Assembly: GCA_913056395.1 (NCBI GenBank)
Contig: CAJXMG010000016.1
Span: forward strand, 1 to 61,489
Length of the DNA stretch: 61,489 nucleotides
Reading direction: 5' to 3'
Origin: an uncultured bacterium
GTDB taxonomy: Bacteria > Planctomycetota > UBA8108 > UBA1146
Every line of letters starts with the position of its first letter. The first letter of the stretch is position 1. The notes beneath the pieces are model-generated. The model saw only the letters and a list, made by a program, of their open reading frames with translations. It did no database searches and was not told where the DNA came from. Both the position numbers and the translations under genes were made by a program. Of this stretch, positions 53,932-61,489 are shown piece by piece.

Positions 53932-54078
53932 CGGATCCCCCTTCCGGTATCGCCGGAAAGAACCCGCACTCAGAGATTCTCTAAATCGCTGCCATGAAGG
54001 AGTGTTTTCCGGCTTTACCCCCAAAAATCCGGATCCGAATTCGCATCGGACCGATCTTTTTCAGGTCCGGAAAAAAGC

Positions 54079-54597
54079 CTAGAAGGTAAAGCCCTGGTCG
54101 TAGGTGTCATCTTCCTGAATTGATGCTTCTGATTGCTCAACCCAGTTACGGGTTCCCGGACTCAGGTAGACTTCGACGTGCTCGAACACCTGACCGTGAA
54201 GCATTTCGGAGAGACGATTTTGGGCGCGCAGTTCGCAGGACTGTTGACGCAGTTCATCGCGAAGGAAACGGAAGCGCTGGGCCACTTCGTCCGCAACATG
54301 AGGAATCAAATCCTCCAGAGTCCACTCAGAAGGCACTTCGAGACCGAGGGCATCGCCGAGTTCCTCGCCGATGATCAAGCGCTGACGCTCCTCATCGATC
54401 ATACGCGAAAGAATGCGGTATTCCCGGTTTCCATGGTTGGCGACGGCGTCGTAATCGGCCTGCATGCGGGCCTCATCGAGATCTACCAGTACTTGACCCA
54501 GCTCTTCATGAAGCTGGTGCAGGCGATCCATGATCCCGGAGAGTTCACCCGCCAACTGGCGGATTTCCACTTTCTGGCGCTGATCGTCGTTCAACAT
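54079..54597 (-). CDS. FlgN-like or other helical coiled-coil protein
   Basis: A 172-residue, highly charged all-helical protein: QLAGELSGIMDRLHQLHEELGQVLVDLDEARMQAD, then REYRILSRMIDEERQRLIIGEELG, and later RFRFLRDELRQQSCELRAQNRLSEMLHGQVFEHVEVYL. The pattern, with an Asn near the end of the last helix, recalls FlgN flagellar chaperones, but no other flagellar gene is present. The ATG at 54597 follows GGAAG; a longer frame begins at 54639. Treat the family as tentative. Confidence 0.68.
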   Translation of the reverse strand: MLNDDQRQKVEIRQLAGELSGIMDRLHQLHEELGQVLVDLDEARMQADYDAVANHGNREYRILSRMIDEERQRLIIGEELGDALGLEVPSEWTLEDLIPHVADEVAQRFRFLRDELRQQSCELRAQNRLSEMLHGQVFEHVEVYLSPGTRNWVEQSEASIQEDDTYDQGFTF

Positions 54598-54782
54598 CGT
54601 CTTCCATGCCTTTCGGGGGCTCTCTGATAGGGATGACATCGGCCGTTGAGGGTTCCGACTGGAGGATTCTCCGAAATTTCCCTGAAATTAGCTCAGGAGC
54701 ACAATTTTGGCAGGTTTTCGAGCCCTCAAAGGCAGATGGGTCGATTGCCGTGGGTGAGTTGAAGCGGTACGGTTCGAGGAGT

Positions 54783-54864
54783 GGGCGGGTGGCGGAACTG
54801 GCAGACGCGCCAGATTTAGGTTCTGGTCCCGCAAGGGGTGGGGGTTCGATTCCCCCCTCGCTCA
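54783..54864 (+). tRNA. tRNA-Leu (anticodon UAG)
   Basis: A class II tRNA of 82 nt without encoded CCA. Acceptor GGGCGGG (54783-54789) pairs with CTCGCTC (54857-54863), discriminator A at 54864. T8-G9 and a D arm with GCGGAACTGGCAGACGC follow. The anticodon arm is CCAGA-TTTAGGT-TCTGG, giving UAG, which reads CUA codons. A long variable arm TCCCGCAAGGGG-type and the T arm GGGGG-TTCGATT-CCCCC complete it. It is not tRNA-Sec, which would have UCA. Confidence 0.95.
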
Positions 54865-54919
54865 CTCTCTCTTTCTTCTTTCCGGCACTCCCGCTCATGC
54901 GGTGTTCCTAAGGTCCGTC

Positions 54920-56065
54920 TCAGGAAGCCAATTCCGCCAGCGCACGACATACCGGATCGATGACGTCCGCCCCAGTCTCCTCACCGGGAGCGATCCGCAG
55001 TGTCCCCCCCGCTTCCAGAGTTCCCAGATGTTGATGGGCCAACGGAGCACACTGTAAACCGGAACGGCATCTCACTCCCAGACGGGCATCCAATTGTGCC
55101 GCCACTTCTTCCGGAGCCTTCCCAGGAAGATGCAAGGGAATCACCGGAGTCCGGGGAGCGGTCCCCATCTCACCAGGGATCTCCACCCCGGGGATGCTTT
55201 GCAATGCCTCGACCCACTTTTGTCGTTGGGCATGACCGGCACTGAAGCGATCACTGACCGCATGGTCCTCGAAAAACTCGAGCGCTTTGGCGAGGCCGGC
55301 GATGCCGGGAAGATTCGGTGTCCCCGATTCAAAACGACCAGGGCCCGATTCGGGAACTTTGGGCAAGGCGCTGTCGATGCCATTTCCACCGATCCATAAA
55401 GGTTCCGGTTCATACCCGGGGGCCATCCAACAGGGACCGATGCCCGGAGGCCCTCCCAAATGCTTGTGGCCCGCCATCGTATAAGCCTTTAGTCCCGGAC
55501 AACGGGAAACGGAAAAGGGAACCAGACCAGCGGCCTGCGCACCATCGACGATGAAGGGGATTCCATGCTGCTGGCACCACGCCCCGACCTCTTCCAGTGG
55601 TTGCAGGATGCCCGTGACATTACTGGCGTGCTGGAGCACCACACCGAGCACCTTGGAAGCATCGATCTCTTCCAGTTTTTCCGTCATCACTCGTCCGTCA
55701 TCGTCGGAGGGCAGAAAGCGCACCCGGTCTTCGCCACCGATGCGCACCGCCGGTCGCCAGACTGCATTGTGCTCGAGGACTCCCATGTAAAGGTGGGAAT
55801 CACCCTCCGCCTTCCCCAGCAGATCGGTGATCAGCGTCGAGAGAGCCAGCGTCGAGGAAGGAAAGAGACTAATCCGCTGATCGTCGACCGCTCCCAGCAG
55901 ATCGGCGAGACGCCCACGGCAATCCCCCACCAGATCTCCGGCGGCCCGGGCTCCGGCGTGTCCCCCACGACCGACACTGCCTGCGACCTCGAGGGCCTGC
56001 AGCATCGCCTCGGCCACTCCAGGATGTCGGGGATAGGCGGTAGCAGCATGGTCGAGATAGATCAC
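54920..56065 (-). CDS. Cysteine desulfurase-family PLP enzyme (EF2568-like)
   Basis: A 381-residue class V aminotransferase fold protein. Blocks: IYLDHAATAYPRHPGVAEAM, SVGRGGHAGARAA, LEHNAVWRP, HASNVTGILQP, VDGAQAAGLVPF, the PLP Lys in TMAGHKHLGGPPGIG, FESGTPNLPGIAGLA and, near the C terminus, VRCRSGLQCAPLAHQHLGT, the active-site Cys region. This pattern is the EF2568-like group (TIGR01977), which often accompanies selenium-metabolism genes such as selD in other genomes. It may mobilise sulfur or selenium from Cys/Sec. The GTG start at 56065 has AAAGGGAG five bases upstream; an ATG ten codons earlier has none. Confidence 0.85.
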   Translation of the reverse strand: MIYLDHAATAYPRHPGVAEAMLQALEVAGSVGRGGHAGARAAGDLVGDCRGRLADLLGAVDDQRISLFPSSTLALSTLITDLLGKAEGDSHLYMGVLEHNAVWRPAVRIGGEDRVRFLPSDDDGRVMTEKLEEIDASKVLGVVLQHASNVTGILQPLEEVGAWCQQHGIPFIVDGAQAAGLVPFSVSRCPGLKAYTMAGHKHLGGPPGIGPCWMAPGYEPEPLWIGGNGIDSALPKVPESGPGRFESGTPNLPGIAGLAKALEFFEDHAVSDRFSAGHAQRQKWVEALQSIPGVEIPGEMGTAPRTPVIPLHLPGKAPEEVAAQLDARLGVRCRSGLQCAPLAHQHLGTLEAGGTLRIAPGEETGADVIDPVCRALAELAS

Positions 56066-56207
56066 GGCGACTCCCTTTCTGATCTCAGGATCCATGCTAT
56101 CGCTGTTGCCTCAAGCAGAAAACAGTCACCGCAGACGGAAGAACCCCTTTCCTTCTTGCCCCCGGTCTCCGCTGAAGTCACCATCCCGTTTGGGGAAGGG
56201 AGACATC

Positions 56208-56825
56208 ATGTCCCGATCGATGCGACAGTGGCGACCGGAAGATCTCGACAAGGCGGGTCGCTACCACCTGATGACCGCCTGCGTGGTTCCACGACCCATC
56301 GCGTGGACTTCCACCGTCTCGAAAGACGGCACCACCAATCTCGCCCCCTTCAGTTTCTTTGGTGGAGTCAGCAGTGATCCGTGGACCGTCATGCTCAGTG
56401 TCGGCCGCCGCCGGGATGGCTCCCACAAGGATACTGCGCGCAACATCCTCGAATCGGGTGAAGCGGTCATCCACATCTCTACCCGGGAAAATGAACAGTG
56501 GATGGTCGCCAGCAGTGCGGGACTCGATCCGGATCAAAGTGAAATCGATCACCTGCAGATCGCCACCGAACCCGCCATCGAAGTTGCTCCACCCCGTGTT
56601 GCCGATGCGGCCATCGCCCTTGAAGCCAAGCGGGTTCACCATCAGGAAGTGGGCCGGACTCCCGTGGACCTCTTCCTGCTGGAAGTGGTCCGTGTTCATG
56701 TCGCAAAGGATGTCCTTGAGGGAGATCTTCCCGACGGGGCCAAACTGGGTGCGGTGGGACGCCTGGGTGGAACCGGATACTGCACCACTGACCAGACCTA
56801 CGAAATCGACCGGCCCCAGGAATGA
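56208..56825 (+). CDS. Flavin reductase-like FMN-binding protein
   Basis: A 205-residue protein of the flavin reductase-like split-barrel family. It contains VVPRPIAWTSTVSKDGTTNLAPFSFFGGVSSDPWTVMLSVG, HKDTARNILESGEAVIHI and the late LGAVGRLGGTGYCTT, all family blocks that bind FMN. Members reduce flavins or act as DIM6/NTAB-type oxidoreductases; the partner is not known. The ATG at 56208 has GGGAAGGGAG upstream. Its stop overlaps the start of the following lipoprotein gene (ATGA). Confidence 0.88.
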   Translation: MSRSMRQWRPEDLDKAGRYHLMTACVVPRPIAWTSTVSKDGTTNLAPFSFFGGVSSDPWTVMLSVGRRRDGSHKDTARNILESGEAVIHISTRENEQWMVASSAGLDPDQSEIDHLQIATEPAIEVAPPRVADAAIALEAKRVHHQEVGRTPVDLFLLEVVRVHVAKDVLEGDLPDGAKLGAVGRLGGTGYCTTDQTYEIDRPQE

Positions 56826-57517
56826 ATCTAGGCTTCTACTTGTCACGGGTTTTGAATCTTGTCTCGGCACTTCTACTTTTGGTGTTGGTATCGTGCCAAC
56901 AGGGAGGGACTTTCAGTGGCCCTGCCCCTGGTGAAGTCTTGCCGATAGAAGATCCCTGTGAGACCTCCCCCGAAACCGTCTATCCCCCTCAGTATCCCCT
57001 TACTCTTCTTGTGGCGGAAGCTGGAGTCGTCATCGACCCTTTGATTCCTGTTCTACCTGAGGGAAATGTCTGCCTTCCTCTGCAATACGCCATCGATCCG
57101 CCCCTTCCAGCGGGTTTGGTACTCAATCCATCGAATGGGCGGATCTATGGAACTCCCCTGTATGCCAACTCGGTGACGAGTCACACGATCACGACCCAAT
57201 TCCCCATCGAATCCGCATCCACTTCTCTACAAATCGTCATCCCTTCCGCCCCTCCCGCCTTCGAGTATCCCGTCGCATACCTGGAGTTGGATCCCCTCGA
57301 ACAATTCTGGTTGTTGCCCCTGCAACTGCCCGGTTCCGGTGCGGTAGAGGTCTGGTCCAGCCCCACGGACGACGCTCCCATCGGTGCTTTCCAACTCAAT
57401 GCACAGAATGGCACCCTGACCCTTCATGGAGTAGGAGACTATTGGGTCACCATCGTCGGACTGAATTCCTCGGGTGAGGCGACCTTTACCATCCAGGTGG
57501 AAACTGACTCCCACTGA
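56822..57517 (+). CDS. Lipoprotein with a putative-Ig (He_PIG-like) domain
   Basis: A 231-residue predicted lipoprotein: the hydrophobic stretch LNLVSALLLLVLVSCQQ ends in Cys at about residue 25. The middle part, LQYAIDPPLPAGLVLNPSNGRIYGTP, is the conserved core of He_PIG-type immunoglobulin-like domains, which occur in surface proteins. The rest is a beta-rich, Pro-rich domain. Overlaps the flavin reductase gene by four bases; a link between the two is not obvious. Confidence 0.82.
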   Translation: MNLGFYLSRVLNLVSALLLLVLVSCQQGGTFSGPAPGEVLPIEDPCETSPETVYPPQYPLTLLVAEAGVVIDPLIPVLPEGNVCLPLQYAIDPPLPAGLVLNPSNGRIYGTPLYANSVTSHTITTQFPIESASTSLQIVIPSAPPAFEYPVAYLELDPLEQFWLLPLQLPGSGAVEVWSSPTDDAPIGAFQLNAQNGTLTLHGVGDYWVTIVGLNSSGEATFTIQVETDSH

Positions 57518-57587
57518 ACTGATCTGCGAGCAGATATGGCGTGGATAGGATTCAGCGTCTAACATCCGGATTGGAAAGAGAGATCCC

Positions 57588-58421
57588 ATGGCCATGATCC
57601 CCCTTCTCTTCTGGTGCCTGCCGATTCTGAACGGACCGATGCTGAACGGAACTTCCATCGATGCATCACAGCCCGCAGGTCCCGCTCCACTGCAATCGAT
57701 CCTCGTCTTCAGCAAGACCGGTGGATTCCGCCACAGCAGTATTGAGCCGGGAAAAGCGGCATTCATCAGCCTCGGCAAGAAGCACCGCTTCAAGGTTTCA
57801 ACCACCGAGGACGCGGGTCAATTTACCGAGGCCAACCTGCGTCAGTATCAGGTCGTCGTTTTCCTGAACAGTACGCAGAATCTTCTCGATCCCAATCAAC
57901 AGAAGGGGTTCGAAGGTTACCTGCGCTCCGGAGGTGGATACCTGGGTATTCATGCGGCCAGTGATGCGGAGTACGACTGGCCTTTCTATGAACATGTGGT
58001 CGGTGCCTATTTTGTCGACCACCCCCCGACCCAAAAAGCAAAGATCAATGTCATCGACCGGTCCCACCCGGCGACCTCATTTCTTCCGGAAGTCTGGGAG
58101 CGTACCGATGAGTGGTTCAACTACCATCGTGTTCCTCCCCATGTGAAGGTTCTCGCCTGGCTCGACACCGACAGTTACGAAGGCTCTAAAATGCCCGGCA
58201 AACATCCGGCCATCTGGTGCCATCAGGTCGATCTGGGTCGAGCCATCTACACGGCGGGTGGACATACCGACGCCTCATTCAGTGAACCCCTCTTCCTGCA
58301 GCACCTGACCGGTGCCCTTTACTGGGCCGCCGGTCACGACGACTGGAAACCTTCCCAAAACGATTCGAAACCTGAAAAGAAATCCCCCACCCCCGAGAAA
58401 AAAGAAAAGAGCGGAGCCTGA
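57588..58421 (+). CDS. ThuA-like domain protein
   Basis: A 277-residue protein with a likely signal peptide or short hydrophobic N terminus (MIPLLFWCLPILNG). The ThuA-like domain shows ILVFSKTGGFRHSSIEPG, QYQVVVFLNSTQNLLD, GGGYLGIHAASDAEYDWPFYEHVVGAYFVDHP and AIWCHQVDLGRAIYTAGGHTD, a glutamine-amidotransferase-like fold found in trehalose-utilisation and planctomycete sugar-degradation gene sets. The C-terminal tail is Lys/Glu/Pro-rich. GGAAAGAGAG precedes the ATG. The following aldehyde dehydrogenase gene begins one base after its stop, so the pair is likely one operon. Confidence 0.92.
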   Translation: MAMIPLLFWCLPILNGPMLNGTSIDASQPAGPAPLQSILVFSKTGGFRHSSIEPGKAAFISLGKKHRFKVSTTEDAGQFTEANLRQYQVVVFLNSTQNLLDPNQQKGFEGYLRSGGGYLGIHAASDAEYDWPFYEHVVGAYFVDHPPTQKAKINVIDRSHPATSFLPEVWERTDEWFNYHRVPPHVKVLAWLDTDSYEGSKMPGKHPAIWCHQVDLGRAIYTAGGHTDASFSEPLFLQHLTGALYWAAGHDDWKPSQNDSKPEKKSPTPEKKEKSGA

Positions 58422-58422
58422 G

Positions 58423-59802
58423 ATGAACCGCATCGAAGACCAGACCCTGATTTCCCTGAACCCGGCCACCGGTGAAGAGGTCGGCCGACTGCCGATCACC
58501 CCGGTGGATGAGATTCCCGCCATCGTCGCCCGTGCCCGCGAGGCCCAGGTCGAGTGGGGACAGATGTCCCTGCAGGATCGGGCGGATGCCATCCGTCCAT
58601 TCGGAGCCGCCCTTGCCGAGGCCGCCGAAGAGGTGGGGATGCTGCTGCCCCGCGAGATGGGCAAGCCGTTGCCGCAGGGCATCGGCGAAGCGCGCAGTTG
58701 TGGGGAATCCATCGACCGTACCCTCGATGGCATGATCGAGGCACTGACCCCGGAACCGATGGAAGATGCCAATATCTCTTCGACGATGGTCTTCGACCCC
58801 CTCGGCGTCTGTGCCGGCATCACGCCGTGGAACTTCCCGCTGTCGATGCCGCACTGGACCGTCATGCCCGCACTGATGGCGGGCAACAGTGTCATCCTCA
58901 AGCCGTCGGAAAAAACCCCCCTCGTTGCCCAGGCCTACGCCGATCTGCTGATGCCCTTCCTCCCGGAGGGGGTCCTGCAAGTGATGCACGGCGATGGAGA
59001 ACAGGGTAAAGCACTGGTGCAGGCGGATGTGAATCTCATCGCCTTCACCGGATCCCGGGATACGGGAGCCCATATCCTCGAGGCCGCCGGCAGCAGCCTG
59101 AAGCGGGTCATCCTCGAGCTCGGTGGCAAGGATCCGCTGATCGTTCTCGACGATGCGGACATCGAGGCTGCAGCCCAGTTTGCCGCCGCCAACTCCTTCC
59201 GCAATGCCGGTCAGGTCTGTGTCAGCACCGAGCGCATCTACGTTCAGCCGCAGGTCGCCGATGCCTTCCGCGACCGCCTCGTCGAACTGGCGAAGGAAGT
59301 CAAGGTCGGCGATGGCTGTGACGACGGCATCGAAGTCGGTCCGATGATCGACGGCGGCCAGAAGGCCCACGTCGAGAAGCAGCTCGCCAGTGCCATCAGT
59401 GACGGAGCCCAGGTGGCGTTCCAGAGTGATGACCTCGGCGGCAACTACCATCCGCTGACGGTCCTCGATGGCTGTCAGGAAGAGATGGAAATCATCCGCG
59501 AAGAGACCTTCGGTCCCATCGCCTGCCTGATGCAGGTCGAGGATGATGCGGAAGCGGTCGTCCGTGCCAACAACACCCCCTACGGACTCGGAGCATCCAT
59601 CTTCGGCAGTTCGGAGAGAGCGCACCAGATCGCCCGTCAGATGACCGCCGGCATGGTCGGCATCAACAAGGGCTGTGGAGGTGCCAGCGGCACTCCTTGG
59701 GTCGGCGCTCGCCAGTCCGGTTACGGCTTCCACTCCGGCCGCGATGGTCACCGCCAGTTCGCGCAACTGCGGGTGATCAGCGAAATGCAGCCGGAGAGTT
59801 AA
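58423..59802 (+). CDS. NAD(P)-dependent aldehyde dehydrogenase
   Basis: A 459-residue ALDH, of the succinate-semialdehyde dehydrogenase (GabD-like) group by overall look. It has GITPWNFPLSMPHW (cofactor-binding Asn), KPSEKTPLVAQ, FTGSRDTGAHI, the general-base Glu in LELGGKDP, the catalytic Cys in NAGQVCVSTERI, and EETFGPIACLM. The exact substrate is not predictable. The ATG at 58423 has GGAG upstream; a longer in-frame ORF from 58312 runs over thuA. A 511-codon open frame lies on the opposite strand here but is a shadow of this gene. Confidence 0.93.
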   Translation: MNRIEDQTLISLNPATGEEVGRLPITPVDEIPAIVARAREAQVEWGQMSLQDRADAIRPFGAALAEAAEEVGMLLPREMGKPLPQGIGEARSCGESIDRTLDGMIEALTPEPMEDANISSTMVFDPLGVCAGITPWNFPLSMPHWTVMPALMAGNSVILKPSEKTPLVAQAYADLLMPFLPEGVLQVMHGDGEQGKALVQADVNLIAFTGSRDTGAHILEAAGSSLKRVILELGGKDPLIVLDDADIEAAAQFAAANSFRNAGQVCVSTERIYVQPQVADAFRDRLVELAKEVKVGDGCDDGIEVGPMIDGGQKAHVEKQLASAISDGAQVAFQSDDLGGNYHPLTVLDGCQEEMEIIREETFGPIACLMQVEDDAEAVVRANNTPYGLGASIFGSSERAHQIARQMTAGMVGINKGCGGASGTPWVGARQSGYGFHSGRDGHRQFAQLRVISEMQPES

Positions 59803-59848
59803 ATATGGTCGCAAATATTCTTAGACCAAGTGAAGGACAAACCTACGG

Positions 59849-60661
59849 ATGAGAATGTTAGCGAATCACGAAATAGAGCAAATTGCTCAAGAGATCACCG
59901 TTGGTTTAGATGAACCTACAAGAGGTTGGTCACTCCTGGAAGCTGCGACCGCATGTATTTATTGGTGCATCGTTCATAAAGGATGGCGTGACGGGACAGA
60001 TCTGGGGATAACAAAAAAAGACGCCAAGCAACAACTTCATGAAGGCCTCTTATCAAATCGGCCTATTGGTGCAATTGAGCCCAAGGTCATGAACGTCACC
60101 TCCGCCGCACAAAAGCTTCTCTCTTCAGGGACTCCAATCTTTCATTCCGGCCGGTACAAAAAACGAAACACTGGTGAAGATTTGGGTCCGATGGTGTGCA
60201 AAGGGTTTGCTCCCGCAGACAACTACCAAGATATTCTTAACGTTATCCTTCCGAATGCACTTGAGTATTTTGGGCTAATCGAACAAAAGGCAGAACCGTC
60301 AAATCTATACTTCATCGACCCTGCTCATGACGAAGTTCGTGAAAGTGACCATCAGGAGGGGAAAAAGGTACGATATTTAGGCACTCGTTATGAACGTGAT
60401 CACAAAGCAAGAAAAGCATGCCTCGACTATTGGGGTTACTCATGCCAAGTCTGTGATATGAAATTTAGTGATGTTTATGGGGAAATTGGTGATCAGTTTA
60501 TCCATGTTCACCACCTCAACCCGATTTCGGAGACCGGAAACACCTTCACTGATCCTGTTTCCGATCTCCGTCCGGTCTGCCCGAACTGCCACTCTATGCT
60601 CCACAAAAAACACCCACCGTATGGAATCGAAGAACTTAAAGAGCTTATGAAATTGAGTTAA
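59849..60661 (+). CDS. HNH endonuclease, probably acquired
   Basis: A 270-residue protein. The C terminus is an HNH nuclease: CLDYWGYSCQVCDMKFSDVYG, then VHHLNPISE, SDLRPVCPNCHSMLHKK, with zinc cysteines CxxC and CxxC and the catalytic His-His. Such domains form the cleavage part of McrA-type and related modification-dependent restriction enzymes. The N-terminal 170 residues are not recognised and may sense the DNA target. By eye the gene is clearly richer in A and T than its neighbours and uses codons such as TTA and AAA more freely, which points to transfer. No methylase is next to it. GAAGGA precedes the ATG at distance. Confidence 0.85.
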   Translation: MRMLANHEIEQIAQEITVGLDEPTRGWSLLEAATACIYWCIVHKGWRDGTDLGITKKDAKQQLHEGLLSNRPIGAIEPKVMNVTSAAQKLLSSGTPIFHSGRYKKRNTGEDLGPMVCKGFAPADNYQDILNVILPNALEYFGLIEQKAEPSNLYFIDPAHDEVRESDHQEGKKVRYLGTRYERDHKARKACLDYWGYSCQVCDMKFSDVYGEIGDQFIHVHHLNPISETGNTFTDPVSDLRPVCPNCHSMLHKKHPPYGIEELKELMKLS

Positions 60662-60683
60662 TCGGTTGTTTGAAGCACGCTTT

Positions 60684-61370
60684 TCACTGGACCATGCGGA
60701 ACTCGCCAGAGTTGTGGGCGGCAATATTCTCGAAGAGCCAGAGGGCGGTCTCCCAGGGTTCACCGATAAACAAGGTATCGATGGAAACCTCTTCCCAATT
60801 GGCAAGAAGGATGTTGGCGAGGGCCTCTTCATTGGCCTCCTCACCGTAAAATCCACATCCCTGGGCTCCGTCCCCGAGCAGGATCAATCGACGGCTTTCG
60901 GGCAGGATCAGTGAGGTCCGCAAAATCTCAAGACCATGAATGGTGCCGATATCGATGCAGGTGCCCCCATTCGCCACCAGCGAATTCACCCAGGCCACTC
61001 CGGCAACCTTTTTCGGCTCCGTCGCTTTTTCCATGACGATACTGAACTGATTCAAATTGGTGCTGAATGCGACGATGCCGAATTCGGCCTGACCGGAGAG
61101 GCTCATCAACGCTTGCGACAATTCCTCCTGCGCCGATTCCAATCTTCCATCCGCTGCCATCGATCCGCTGGTGTCGATGACAAACATGAAGGCATCCCCT
61201 TCATACTCACCGCCAAAGAACTGGATCGTTTCCGGATAATCTTCCGCATCTTCCTGCGGCCCCTTGCCTCCGGAAGGCAAATCGAGGGGACGACGACTGG
61301 GCAGTTCTGCCGAAAGCTCCGCCGCCATCACCATCAAAGATCCCAACAACAATACAAACACGCGCAACAT
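60684..61370 (-). CDS. Exported von Willebrand factor A domain protein
   Basis: A 228-residue protein with a signal peptide (MLRVFVLLLGSLMVMAAELSAEL) and a VWA domain whose MIDAS motif is DTSGSM (in FMFVIDTSGSMAADGR), followed by GIVAFSTN and the second-site region LLGDGAQGCGF. VWA domains bind metal and mediate protein contacts; in planctomycetes they are common in surface and BatA-like proteins. The ATG at 61370 follows GGGGAATC; the frame starts earlier at 61439 without a binding site. Convergent with the HNH gene, 22 nt away. Confidence 0.87.
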   Translation of the reverse strand: MLRVFVLLLGSLMVMAAELSAELPSRRPLDLPSGGKGPQEDAEDYPETIQFFGGEYEGDAFMFVIDTSGSMAADGRLESAQEELSQALMSLSGQAEFGIVAFSTNLNQFSIVMEKATEPKKVAGVAWVNSLVANGGTCIDIGTIHGLEILRTSLILPESRRLILLGDGAQGCGFYGEEANEEALANILLANWEEVSIDTLFIGEPWETALWLFENIAAHNSGEFRMVQ

Positions 61371-61489
61371 GATTCCCCATTCCCCACCTCCTCCAGCAGG
61401 GACCCGGGTTGTCGAAAGACGGATGGCTTGCCTGAGCAAGTCCTGATTTCTTTCTGTCTTGGGCGGAGTGGGTCACGGTGTGAGCGCGC

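Noticed and set aside
54783-54864. tRNA-Sec (selC)
   Set aside because: The long variable arm drew attention because of the selenoproteins, but the anticodon is UAG and the acceptor has seven pairs, so it is tRNA-Leu.
58279-59814. 511-codon open frame on the minus strand
   Set aside because: It is the shadow of the aldehyde dehydrogenase gene in a high-GC region; it has no family features and a low-quality composition rich in His, Asp and Arg.
1-61489. Genome-wide reassignment of UGA to an amino acid
   Set aside because: UGA ends many intact, normal-length genes here (trxA, resB, nfo, folK and others), several with ATGA overlaps. Only two genes need read-through, and both have hairpins.

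Overview
The window looks like a chromosomal segment of a Gram-negative bacterium, most probably a member of the Planctomycetota. The clues are a fused SecD-SecF, a SpoVG with a zinc ribbon, an exported protein ending in dockerin-like repeats of the type common in marine planctomycetes, a ResB plus long CcsA pair, and LPS-related genes (kdsA and a Kdo/WaaP-type kinase). The assignment is an inference from gene families, not from a marker gene. Genes are densely packed on both strands with many ATGA-type overlaps. No insertion sequence, prophage or CRISPR array was seen. One AT-richer HNH gene near the right end looks acquired.

The most important observation is that two genes contain an in-frame UGA that is best read as selenocysteine. 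(1) A DsbD-family thiol:disulfide reductase (12047-14947, minus) is split by a UGA exactly at the first cysteine of the C-terminal thioredoxin CxxC motif, giving Sec-Gln-Asn-Cys. (2) A small protein with a DUF2007-like domain and a zinc ribbon (9709-10035, plus) has a UGA after a Gly-Gly, and the frame then stays open into a CxxC...CxxC zinc ribbon. Each UGA is followed about 20-25 nt later by a strong hairpin with GGU at its apex, as expected for a bacterial SECIS element. UGA is also used as an ordinary stop by many genes here, so this is not a recoded genome. A naive annotation would miss both proteins or split them.

Layout. 1-2.5 kb: end of a pilin-accessory-like protein, fdhD, a metallo-beta-lactamase-fold hydrolase. 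2.8-10 kb (plus): DUF2203-like protein, thioredoxin, a lipoprotein, ResB and CcsA for cytochrome c maturation, a phosphoglycolate phosphatase-like enzyme, endonuclease IV and the small selenoprotein. 10-15.3 kb (minus): glutaredoxin, selenoprotein DsbD, a terminator, then two exported proteins. 15.5-17.5 kb (plus): kdsA, a glycosyltransferase, a zinc-ribbon protein. 17.4-26 kb (minus): asparaginase, a HEAT-like protein, then a psd-pssA-folK-panC-ispE-spoVG run. 26-28 kb (plus): enolase and an FtsB-like protein. 28-36 kb (minus): LysM protein, yajC-secDF, and ruvB-spoIID-tgt. 36-41 kb: MFS transporter, LysM lipoprotein, ArsS-like radical SAM enzyme, dockerin protein. 41-46 kb: ribBA, a B3/B4-domain protein, an LPS-kinase-like protein, a flavoprotein-polyferredoxin fusion. 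46-53 kb (minus): M32 carboxypeptidase, thymidine kinase, and a Gld-type ABC exporter set. 53-61 kb: a HAD phosphatase, a coiled-coil protein, tRNA-Leu, a cysteine desulfurase-family protein of the type linked to selenium metabolism, a flavin reductase, a lipoprotein, ThuA, an aldehyde dehydrogenase, an HNH nuclease and a VWA protein.

A functional theme runs through the left third: thioredoxin, glutaredoxin, Sec-DsbD, ResB and CcsA together make a plausible route for carrying reducing power across the membrane to apocytochrome c cysteines. FdhD and the cysteine desulfurase-family protein fit a selenium-using organism, but selA, selB, selC and selD are not in this window.
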